A stretch of 9,199 nucleotides of DNA, taken from Ferroplasmaceae archaeon UBA567 (GTDB lineage: Archaea > Thermoplasmatota > Thermoplasmata > Thermoplasmatales > Thermoplasmataceae). Positions 1-6,710 of the stretch are shown one piece after another. The notes beneath the pieces were generated by a model. That model was given only the letters and a program-made list of their open reading frames with translations, was not told where the DNA came from and did no database searches. Position 1 is the first letter of the stretch. Each line of letters begins with the position of its first letter. The stretch is taken from contig DAUP01000065.1 of NCBI GenBank assembly GCA_002505185.1, positions 1-9,199 on the forward strand, given 5' to 3'. A program made the translations under genes and the position numbers.

Positions 1-22
1 AATATTTCTATTATGGAAATGG

Positions 23-57
23 CTATTTAAACATATATAATTAATATATCTAAATAG
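23..57. repeat. A/T-rich imperfect palindrome
   Basis: The perfect outer arms CTATTTA (23-29) and TAAATAG (51-57) enclose further partly complementary ATAT tracts around a centre near position 40. The element covers the stop codon of the doubtful 72-codon ORF. It could be a transcript end, a protein-binding site in a leader, or a chance result of very high A+T content. Confidence 0.3.
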
Positions 58-268
58 TTATTAGTTTTACTGCTTTATAAATAGTATATATTTTTTCATA
101 TCGAGCATATGCCTGATCCATCCTGAAATGTTGGTATATACAAAGATAAATAAAAAATACATTTACTCTATTTCCAGTAAAACTAAGCATTTTAGATTTT
201 TCGAGTAACTCCCGTGTTTCAGTGCACACATAGTTGTTCGATAGACTTTTGATATTATAGATTAACAT
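50..268 (-). CDS. Doubtful 72-residue ORF downstream of cas2
   Basis: I do not recognise this product. The ORF starts with ATG 45 nt after the cas2 stop, on the same strand, and encodes a basic, tyrosine-rich peptide. Its middle is hydrophobic (VFFIYLCIY, about residues 37-45) but too short for a confident membrane helix. There is no clear Shine-Dalgarno site. An AT-rich stretch near 288-302 could act as a TATA element for a leaderless message. Arginine codons are mixed (CGG, CGA, AGA, AGG), so codon use does not settle the matter. It could be a small gene, a fragment of a decayed gene, or chance reading through the AT-rich DNA that often flanks a CRISPR leader. Confidence 0.25.
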   Translation of the reverse strand: MLIYNIKSLSNNYVCTETRELLEKSKMLSFTGNRVNVFFIYLCIYQHFRMDQAYARYEKIYTIYKAVKLITI

Positions 269-313
269 GGGGCCATTTATTAGCTATCAATAATAATTAT
301 TCCATCCTAACCT

Positions 314-595
314 TTAAACTATTACTGCTTTTCTGTCATGTGGTTTCTTTTTTATTCCAAGTGTTAAGAGGTTTTTATTTACATTCTTTCCTGCATTATA
401 TATTATTATGCTATCTTCGGATGGCTTAATCAATGCATAAATATCAGTAATCAAGATTTCCCTTTCTGTTGCAGATAATTCACAGATAAATATGGAATAT
501 TGAAGATGTGTACCGTAGCCAAGTAGGTAATTATGCACTTTGTTTAACCTCTTATTATCAGTAATATCATAGGCTATTATATAATAATTCCTCAT
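314..595 (-). CDS. cas2: CRISPR-associated endoribonuclease-fold protein Cas2
   Basis: Cas2 is the structural partner of Cas1: a Cas2 dimer bridges two Cas1 dimers to form the integrase that inserts new spacers into the array. At 93 residues it has normal length. The N-terminal ferredoxin-like strand ends in the hallmark YDIT with Asp10, followed by the family pattern R16..KV20, YG (27-28) and QYSIFICEL (32-40). A late strand, SIIIYNAG, lies near residues 62-69. The ATG lies 4 nt past the cas4-cas1 stop. A GAGGT ribosome site sits six bases upstream of it, built from the last Arg codon and stop codon of cas4-cas1, so translation is probably coupled. It is the last gene of the operon. Assignment is firm from motif pattern, size and neighbour; nuclease activity of its own is not implied. 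Confidence 0.95.
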   Translation of the reverse strand: MRNYYIIAYDITDNKRLNKVHNYLLGYGTHLQYSIFICELSATEREILITDIYALIKPSEDSIIIYNAGKNVNKNLLTLGIKKKPHDRKAVIV

Positions 596-599
596 TTAT

Positions 600-2228
600 T
601 TACCTCGTATACATAGGAGTATATTGCTGAATCTCGCCATTTATATGCCTTGCAAGCAAACGTGCCTGTACTTCCATTGTACGCCTGTAACTGATTGTGT
701 AACCGAATACCGGGTGCTGTATCAACGTATCCATTCTATTTTCATAGGCATTTAGAATTTTATTTTTAGCATTATTTTTAATAAACACTCCGTATTTTGT
801 CACCTCAAAATCACCAGTATCAACTATGTTTTTATTAACCAGCGATAATACCAGGGAATCCACTACTATAGGCCTGTATTCCTCCATTAAGTCAAGCGCC
901 AGTGATGGTTTGCCATATTTCATTTTGTGGTAAAACCCGATGTATGGATCCATGCCAACCGATATAATAGATACAACTATGTCTTTCAACAGTATAGAAT
1001 AGAGGTATGATAATAATGAATTTACAGGGTCCCTTGGTGGCCGCCTGTTCCTGCTCTCTATATCAAAACCAATATTGCCTTTCAATAATTTATAAAATTC
1101 AGAAAAATATACACGTGCCGCGTTGCCTTCAATGCCGAGCAATTCAATTTCAGTTTTAGCCTGAAGTGCATCCTGTAATGACTCCTTTAAGATATCCAGC
1201 GAAATTGACTTTTTATTTTCTAAATTTCTCCGTATAATTGTTCTTGAATTCTTTATTTTATAGGAAACAATATTCCTTGCTATAAGGAGGCTCTTAACAT
1301 CATCAGCCGCAGTTCTATACTGGTTTAACCTCAATGCTGAGTTTTTATTATAATTCCCCTGGGTAATGCCATAGTACCAGCCAGATAAGCTATAGTACAG
1401 AACAGGTATTTCCCTCTGCAGCAGTTCATGTACCAGTTGTGTGCTTATCTGTATATTCCCGAATAAAGATAAATTTGATATTTCTATAAGGTTTACCTCT
1501 GTTTTTGTCCCGTCCCTTGTGGTAATAATTAATCTGTTATTTTTCTTTGAAATGTATGAACCCTGTTCCTTTACATATACAGGATATTTATCATCCCTAG
1601 CAGGGTATAGTCTACGTATTTCTTCTAAGTTCTTTCCAGAATATAGGTATGTTTCATCAGGCAAGCAAATGCCTGAAAGGGAACATCCAATGCATTTTGG
1701 GCTATCCTCCAGGGGGTCAGGTATTTTGCCAGCTTCAACTAACTGTTTCATTTCGTTTATTATTGAAACTGTCCTGGCTATAGCTTCACCGGAAATAGTG
1801 ATTTTTATTCTCTTCTTAGTTTTAAAATAATACACATAACCATATGTACATTTATAACCATTGTCAAGTAAAAGCATTGCCTGGGCAACGGTCTGGTAAG
1901 TATCATTTTCCCAGGGCAATCCGTTTTTCTGTTCATTTCCACTTTTATATTCATTCGGGATATACAACCCATCCTCGGAAGTTATAAGGTCAAATTTTCC
2001 TGTTATGCCATATTTTTCGCTGGACATTGTAACCGAGGTAGCATGCAGGTTTTTTGATGACTCATTTATTTCGTCTTTTTTATCCACATTTCTGTGTAAA
2101 AACCTTCCATGTATTGTATCTTCTGAATCTATAAAGATATTGTCAACGTATTCGTACCAGAACAATCTCCTGCAATATAAATATTCATTTAGCATTCTCA
2201 GTGGGATGAGATCCTCACTCACTATCAT
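600..2228 (-). CDS. cas4-cas1: Cas4-Cas1 fusion, spacer acquisition nuclease-integrase
   Basis: This is one protein of 542 residues with two adaptation enzymes, the arrangement typical of type I-G. The N-terminal Cas4 part (about 1-195) is a RecB-like nuclease with an iron-sulfur cluster. It shows Cys19 (EYLYCRR), His45, Asp80 (GKFDL), Glu93-x-Lys95, Gln112 and the C-terminal Cys179, Cys182 and Cys188 cluster ligands. Cas4 trims prespacers and selects those next to a PAM. The C-terminal Cas1 part (about 215-542) has all three metal ligands: Glu367 in GIEGNAARVYF, His434 in GFYHK and Glu449 in LDLMEEYRP. The chosen ATG lies 14 nt inside csb2 and just before the Cas4 start motif IPLRMLNEY. A GTG at 2222 is an alternative, with GGTGAT four bases upstream. 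The frame stays open to an ATG at 2300, but those 24 extra residues lie wholly within csb2 and do not resemble Cas4. Confidence 0.93.
   Translation of the reverse strand: MIVSEDLIPLRMLNEYLYCRRLFWYEYVDNIFIDSEDTIHGRFLHRNVDKKDEINESSKNLHATSVTMSSEKYGITGKFDLITSEDGLYIPNEYKSGNEQKNGLPWENDTYQTVAQAMLLLDNGYKCTYGYVYYFKTKKRIKITISGEAIARTVSIINEMKQLVEAGKIPDPLEDSPKCIGCSLSGICLPDETYLYSGKNLEEIRRLYPARDDKYPVYVKEQGSYISKKNNRLIITTRDGTKTEVNLIEISNLSLFGNIQISTQLVHELLQREIPVLYYSLSGWYYGITQGNYNKNSALRLNQYRTAADDVKSLLIARNIVSYKIKNSRTIIRRNLENKKSISLDILKESLQDALQAKTEIELLGIEGNAARVYFSEFYKLLKGNIGFDIESRNRRPPRDPVNSLLSYLYSILLKDIVVSIISVGMDPYIGFYHKMKYGKPSLALDLMEEYRPIVVDSLVLSLVNKNIVDTGDFEVTKYGVFIKNNAKNKILNAYENRMDTLIQHPVFGYTISYRRTMEVQARLLARHINGEIQQYTPMYTR
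602..606 (-). promoter_or_regulatory. Ribosome binding site of cas2
   Basis: GAGGT on the minus strand, followed by AAATAA and then the cas2 ATG at 595. It overlaps the stop codon of cas4-cas1, so ribosomes finishing that gene are placed to start cas2. Confidence 0.55.
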
Positions 2229-3600
2229 CACCGGCAGGCATGAACAGGCCGAGTCCGTAATGCGCGTTGGAACCAATGGCAAATGGCCCTGAGATTTCAT
2301 TTTTGAATATTAGTTTAAAGCCATACGCACCGTTTTCTGGCTCATCTTTCCTTGACCTCCTGTAATTTAACCAGTAATACTTCCTGCTATTCCTTTTAAC
2401 ATATTCTATAACTTCAACTTTTTCTAATTCGATATTGCCAGATAACATACCATGGAATTTAAGCTCCTTAACCAGTTCATTGTACATCCACTGGTAGAAA
2501 GTTCCCTTATTTTTTTTATAATGGCGTGAAAAAACAACAGGAGTAGCTGAAATCCAGTATCGTGTTTGTGGAAAATTTCTTAAATAATTATTATCGCTGT
2601 AATACCCAACCGGGGTCAACTGGATTTTCCTTTTTTCCATATAAAGCGCATGTATACTCTCGATTACTCTAATTTCATCGGCATTGAGGTTTTCATTTCC
2701 CTTGAGCAATACATGATCTATTTTTCCATCCTTATCTAAGTCAAGTGGCAAAATATATATATGCCTGTGCCCCTTTAAAACTGTGCCATCATTCTTTCTT
2801 CCCGAGAATTTTTCGAAATTATGCCCATACAATTTTATACCCTTTGATATTAACAACTTATGAATTTTATCAGATATTATCAACGTATCATAAATGGAGG
2901 GCAAATAAACTGAATTAAGTTCGTATATCACGCTTTTTAAATGACTTTCCTCATGATTTCTTATTCGTTTTCCGCTATCTATTGGGCCAGTGAAATCATA
3001 CCGTACAATAGCCATTGTTCTGGGCAAATTGCTTTTTACTGTACTACTGGTCAATTGTTCCATATCTTTCAACCAGTTTATATCTACTTTTGTGGATACT
3101 GGAACGTAAAAACTCCCATTTTCAGATGGCATAAAATTACATTTTACCTCTTCGTCAGTTAAAGACATTGATACCCATGACTCGCTTCTCCCGAGGAAAT
3201 TTATTCCATTTAAAATTTTATTTAATATTGCACGGCTTTCCTCATCAATATCTATATTGTAAACAATGTAAAGCGGGCCATTAACGTATATGAAAGGATT
3301 GTAAATAAGTGACGATTCTGATAAGGCTATATTTGTACTGGTTTTCGTATTCATAAAGCTAACTGTGTATGATGATGTGTATTCTGGGATTTTATAGCAT
3401 GGCGTGGTTTCAGTCAATATTGAAAAAACCCTGGCAACCTGTTCCTCACTGTAATCAGTTCTGCGGATCCATGAATCTATCATTGCCCGGTATAACCGGT
3501 AAATAGAGGGAGGCCACTCCGGTATATTTTCATTTACATTGTTTTCCCAGGGAGTTGCGCTATACCTGTTTGATTCAAATTTGATTTTAATCGTTATCAT
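2215..3600 (-). CDS. csb2: Csb2 (GSU0054 family), Cas5-Cas6 fusion of type I-G
   Basis: Csb2 is the type I-G RAMP protein regarded as a Cas5-Cas6 fusion. It is expected to cut the pre-crRNA and hold the crRNA 5' end in the effector complex. From the chosen start it has 461 residues. Family signatures are visible in order: NRYSATPW at 11-18, NE then EWPPS at 23-32, LGRSESWV near 136-143, GHRHIYILPLDLD at 277-289 with His278 and His280, DHVLL with His296, WISATP near 349-354, and a C-terminal glycine-rich GPFAIGSNAHYGLGLF (438-453) with His447. Clustered histidines fit an RNA-cutting site, but which one is catalytic cannot be told here. The ATG at 3600 places the first strand (MITIKIKF) as in relatives. 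In-frame ATGs at 3606 and 3612 are alternatives, and the frame is open to 3699 through unrelated basic sequence inside csb1. It overlaps csb1 and cas4-cas1 by 14 nt each. Confidence 0.9.
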   Translation of the reverse strand: MITIKIKFESNRYSATPWENNVNENIPEWPPSIYRLYRAMIDSWIRRTDYSEEQVARVFSILTETTPCYKIPEYTSSYTVSFMNTKTSTNIALSESSLIYNPFIYVNGPLYIVYNIDIDEESRAILNKILNGINFLGRSESWVSMSLTDEEVKCNFMPSENGSFYVPVSTKVDINWLKDMEQLTSSTVKSNLPRTMAIVRYDFTGPIDSGKRIRNHEESHLKSVIYELNSVYLPSIYDTLIISDKIHKLLISKGIKLYGHNFEKFSGRKNDGTVLKGHRHIYILPLDLDKDGKIDHVLLKGNENLNADEIRVIESIHALYMEKRKIQLTPVGYYSDNNYLRNFPQTRYWISATPVVFSRHYKKNKGTFYQWMYNELVKELKFHGMLSGNIELEKVEVIEYVKRNSRKYYWLNYRRSRKDEPENGAYGFKLIFKNEISGPFAIGSNAHYGLGLFMPAGDDSE

Positions 3601-4669
3601 TGTCATCGTCATTATCAGATATTTCTTGACTTTCTTTATTGCCGTTTTTGTCCTTTTTATCCTTTTTCGGTGTGTAAGTGGCCTCGGTCGTAATTTCATA
3701 AGGGGAACCAGCGAATAAGTTCTTATTTTTACATTCTTCTATTAACTTCCTTACGCGACCTAAATAGTATGAACTGCCATTAATTTGATAGTCAGAATTT
3801 GTTGCGGTTAATGTGCCATTAACTGTTAAATCACAGGCAGTCCTTAGTCTTAATCCACTCTCACAGAAACGTGTAATTTTATACATGGCCAGGTTTAATA
3901 ATAATAGTTCCGCGGACTCATCAAGGCGATAACTTTTAAGCAAATTTACATCTATATTAAAATAAGCTTTTATTGAATCTGCCACATACTCTGTTCTTTG
4001 ATAGGGCACATTGCCATAAACGTTTTTGGTATCTCCTTCCAGTTTAATAGTGCCACTGGGATCAAATGAATTGAATTTAGTTCCGCCTGATTCTGCTTCC
4101 TTTACATTCATAGCCTCAATAAACGCGCTTAAAATTCTCGGAAACTTAACCCTCCCATCCTGGAAATTTGAAAGGAATGTGCCGTGTATAAGGGAATTAA
4201 CGTCATAATAAAAGACAGCCTCCGAGGTTTTGTGCCAGTCAAGGTGTTTTCCTTTCCCATCATACCCGGAACGTTTGCCAAATTCATCCTTAAATTGTGG
4301 ATTTTTAATAATAAAAGGGGAATTTAGCCTGTGCGCCTCTACCAGTGAACTTGTATCAATTTCCATTGCCTCTGTATCTTTGCTTTTCTTAACCTTGATA
4401 TGGGCCAGAACATAAGATAGACCATTAAGATCCTCATTAAGATACGGACCCTCATCTTTTAAACAGATTTTCTCTAATCTATTTGCCATGGATTGTGGCG
4501 ATTCCACTAATATGTTCCTATCTCCCTTTGGTGTTTCATACACTGCTGCCCCGAGATTTGGAAAACCAGTAGGTTGAAATCTGTCACCCTGTATTGGTTT
4601 TAGCTCAATTTCCATCAATAACTTATCCTGTAACCCATTAAAATCTGTTTCTGTAGCCAAATTAAACAC
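3587..4669 (-). CDS. csb1: Csb1 (GSU0053 family), Cas7 backbone subunit of type I-G
   Basis: Csb1 is the Cas7-type subunit that polymerises along the crRNA spacer to make the backbone of the type I-G effector. The 360 residues show the family motifs: GDRFQPTGFPNLGAAVYE (28-45), ESPQSMANRLE (56-66), EAHRLNSPFI (111-120), ESGGTKFNSFDPSGTI (193-208), GNVPYQRTEYVA (219-230) and ESGLRLRTACDL (270-281). The C-terminus is unusual: a lysine-rich stretch (about 335-345) runs into an almost pure Asp/Asn tail (351-360). The start at 4669 is GTG, overlapping the csx17 stop by 8 nt. Its GGAG site is only one base away. A TTG at 4660 would have a 10-nt spacing from the same site and remove three residues, so the exact start is uncertain. 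Identity is secure from motif order. Confidence 0.92.
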   Translation of the reverse strand: MFNLATETDFNGLQDKLLMEIELKPIQGDRFQPTGFPNLGAAVYETPKGDRNILVESPQSMANRLEKICLKDEGPYLNEDLNGLSYVLAHIKVKKSKDTEAMEIDTSSLVEAHRLNSPFIIKNPQFKDEFGKRSGYDGKGKHLDWHKTSEAVFYYDVNSLIHGTFLSNFQDGRVKFPRILSAFIEAMNVKEAESGGTKFNSFDPSGTIKLEGDTKNVYGNVPYQRTEYVADSIKAYFNIDVNLLKSYRLDESAELLLLNLAMYKITRFCESGLRLRTACDLTVNGTLTATNSDYQINGSSYYLGRVRKLIEECKNKNLFAGSPYEITTEATYTPKKDKKDKNGNKESQEISDNDDDNDND

Positions 4670-6710
4670 TCTCCTTTATATTTTTAAGTACTAAGTTTTC
4701 CAGTTTCATATAACACACCGGTATCAGTAAAGCCGCTGCGAGTTTTATTCCATTGAGCCCACTGAATAAATCCTGGTATATTATATTAATATTCCTGCTC
4801 CGTATTTTATTAAAAGCAGTCATATAGGCATTTTCTACATTATTACCCTTCAATATGCCTATAATCCGGGAATCCCCTTTCAATTCTATATTTTCGTCAT
4901 TTACTTTTATTTTATTATCAATATATAATAATTTTATTGTTGCATATTCACTGTATATTCTTCCATCAATAGCCTGGTCTATTATTTTTTTATCATATGC
5001 ATATCCCTCCCAATTGATCCACATCAACCCGTAAATGAGATTCTCTAATGTGTCCGCATCAATCTTTCCATCAATTAACAGTGTTGCGTATTCCGGTTTT
5101 ATTTTAATTTTTGATCTCAGTGGAAAATCATCTTCATTTTTAAGGAACATTCTGTAAAGCACACTGGAAATTTTTGCATATATGGTGGACCCATTCCAGG
5201 AGTAATCATTCACCGAATCGTTCCAGCTCCATTTTTTGTTTTTGTCAATAGATACCGGTTCCAGATACTTCCGTATCTGGTCGATAGATGATATTGCACC
5301 TGCAATAACAAACTCCTTAGATGGGTTTCTGCCCATATCTAGCCATTTTAAGCTAAGCCCCCTTATTAGTGGAATCGATTCGTTATTATGGCTGATTCTT
5401 GATAGATATCTTTCCATTTTACCTATACTAATAAATAATTTTTCAATCCCTATAGAAATCCCATGTATAAGCATATCAAATAATGCGCTATCTATGTTTG
5501 ACCTTAGTTCCAGAAGGCTCTTTGGGGGATTATCTGCACCATATATATACCTATCAATACGGCTAAGCAAGGGATTTATCTCTTTAATTGTTTCTATGCC
5601 TTCAAGATAATTGGTATCATAACTTCCGTTAGATGCTGCAACGTATCCTGCCTGGCCACGTGTATTCAACAATACAAATCGAGCGAATTTATTAATCCCA
5701 CGATCTACCCCGTAACTTTTAATTGCCTGGATAAATTCAATGCCTTTTGACACAGGAGAGTTCCCAATTTCCACCCTTCCATTTTCAAACATTTTTTTAA
5801 TTTCGTCCAGATACGCGGGGTTTTTCCACAGAGGTGCCCATATTTCGTATACTCTTTCGTTTCCCATGTCTACGTGTATGCTCGCTTCAACTGTAAAAGG
5901 AGATCTGACAAAGGCTGAATTAAACTGTGACTTCTTTCCCAATCCTGTAGCAAAGAATAAAAGTCCATGGATCAAAAATACAAAATCCCACGGGTTAGCC
6001 CTGAAATCCTTATTTTCAAAGCCAAAACCTTCATTATACCCGCCTGCCCTGCCTGGAATAAATTTACCCACCTTCATTTTAATTAATTCATCTGTGTATG
6101 TGTTGAAAATTGAATTTTTCAGTAACCCTGTAATATATTCTTTGCGTTTGTGCAGATTAGTGAAGATATTATTAATATTGTCCATATATGCATTGGAATA
6201 ATCGAAGTTCCCCTCATTCCCCCCATTTGTCAGGATTTTTGTGATAAACAAATCGTCATTCCATGTTATCAGTGCAGTATCTATCCATTTAACAGTCTCG
6301 GCAGGCAGGTAATTTCTGCATTCCCTTACTATATCCAATTTATTCTTCTTAGGATCGATCTTTTTAATGCCAAGCCTATGCATTATCTCCTGTGTTTGCC
6401 TGATTACATTTTTATAGGTCTCTAACCGCGGTTCGTCTAATTTAAGTAAATTATTTAATTCTGGCTTGGGGTTAACAAACCCTCCCCCATTGTTCCACGG
6501 AGATACTACAGGTAATGGCTCATATTCTTCAATGAAAAAATTCATTATATCCTCCTCTGATTCCAATGGAAGAATAATATTGAATTCGTCGTTTTCCCAG
6601 TAACCCCTTGTATCGCTATATTTTTTTGAAAGTATATCAAACAATCCAAGGGCCTTTAGATATGATCCCAAAGAATTGGTAGTGCAACCTTTGAATGTGT
6701 ATGTTTTCAT
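4662..6710 (-). CDS. csx17: Csx17 (Cas8 large subunit of type I-G)
   Basis: Csx17 is the large subunit of the type I-G surveillance complex, the position where other type I systems use Cas8 for PAM recognition and Cas3 recruitment. The 682 residues carry family landmarks: FKGCTTNSLGSYLKALGL (6-23), SPWNNGGGF (70-78), TNGGNEGNFDYSNAYM (161-176), GRAGGYNEGFGF (220-231), NPWDFVFLIHGLLFFA (239-254), SPFTVEA (270-276), EIWAPLWKNPA (289-299) and GVDRGINKFARF then RGQAGYVA (334-358). The C-terminal third is less conserved and mostly helical in character. The ATG overlaps the cas3 TGA in an ATGA junction, a typical coupled start. The upstream ribosome site is weak (GTGGTAAT). I see no truncation or frameshift. 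Identification rests on motif order, size and operon position. Confidence 0.92.
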   Translation of the reverse strand: MKTYTFKGCTTNSLGSYLKALGLFDILSKKYSDTRGYWENDEFNIILPLESEEDIMNFFIEEYEPLPVVSPWNNGGGFVNPKPELNNLLKLDEPRLETYKNVIRQTQEIMHRLGIKKIDPKKNKLDIVRECRNYLPAETVKWIDTALITWNDDLFITKILTNGGNEGNFDYSNAYMDNINNIFTNLHKRKEYITGLLKNSIFNTYTDELIKMKVGKFIPGRAGGYNEGFGFENKDFRANPWDFVFLIHGLLFFATGLGKKSQFNSAFVRSPFTVEASIHVDMGNERVYEIWAPLWKNPAYLDEIKKMFENGRVEIGNSPVSKGIEFIQAIKSYGVDRGINKFARFVLLNTRGQAGYVAASNGSYDTNYLEGIETIKEINPLLSRIDRYIYGADNPPKSLLELRSNIDSALFDMLIHGISIGIEKLFISIGKMERYLSRISHNNESIPLIRGLSLKWLDMGRNPSKEFVIAGAISSIDQIRKYLEPVSIDKNKKWSWNDSVNDYSWNGSTIYAKISSVLYRMFLKNEDDFPLRSKIKIKPEYATLLIDGKIDADTLENLIYGLMWINWEGYAYDKKIIDQAIDGRIYSEYATIKLLYIDNKIKVNDENIELKGDSRIIGILKGNNVENAYMTAFNKIRSRNINIIYQDLFSGLNGIKLAAALLIPVCYMKLENLVLKNIKESV
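4671..4674 (-). promoter_or_regulatory. Shine-Dalgarno site for csb1
   Basis: GGAG on the minus strand, within the last codons of csx17. It stands 1 nt before the GTG at 4669 and 10 nt before the TTG at 4660, which makes the TTG a serious alternative start for csb1. Confidence 0.4.

Noticed and set aside
29..40. Shared string TAAACATATAT at the left edge and at 9120-9130, as a possible flanking repeat
   Set aside because: Only about 11 A/T-dominated bases match and the surrounding sequence differs, so chance is a sufficient explanation.
148..157. T-rich minus-strand run (T6 then ATTT) as a terminator for the cas operon
   Set aside because: Archaeal oligo-T terminators look like this, but it is about 157 nt past the cas2 stop, and T runs of this length are common by chance in this AT-rich flank.
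1660..1720. GGAGG before an out-of-frame ATG in the Cas4 part of cas4-cas1
   Set aside because: It gives only a peptide of about a dozen codons, and the motif comes from the normal Leu-Glu-Asp codons.
2310..2360. AGGAGGT followed by an out-of-frame ATG at 2345 within csb2
   Set aside because: The reading frame closes after 11 codons at 2310. The SD-like string is produced by Arg-Arg codons AGG AGG in csb2.
5740..6201. 153-codon plus-strand ORF antisense to csx17
   Set aside because: It lies wholly within the conserved Csx17 coding region and has no recognisable domain. Like the other plus-strand ORFs (for example 1441-1830, 6891-7310 and 7485-7865) it is explained as the complement of a real gene.
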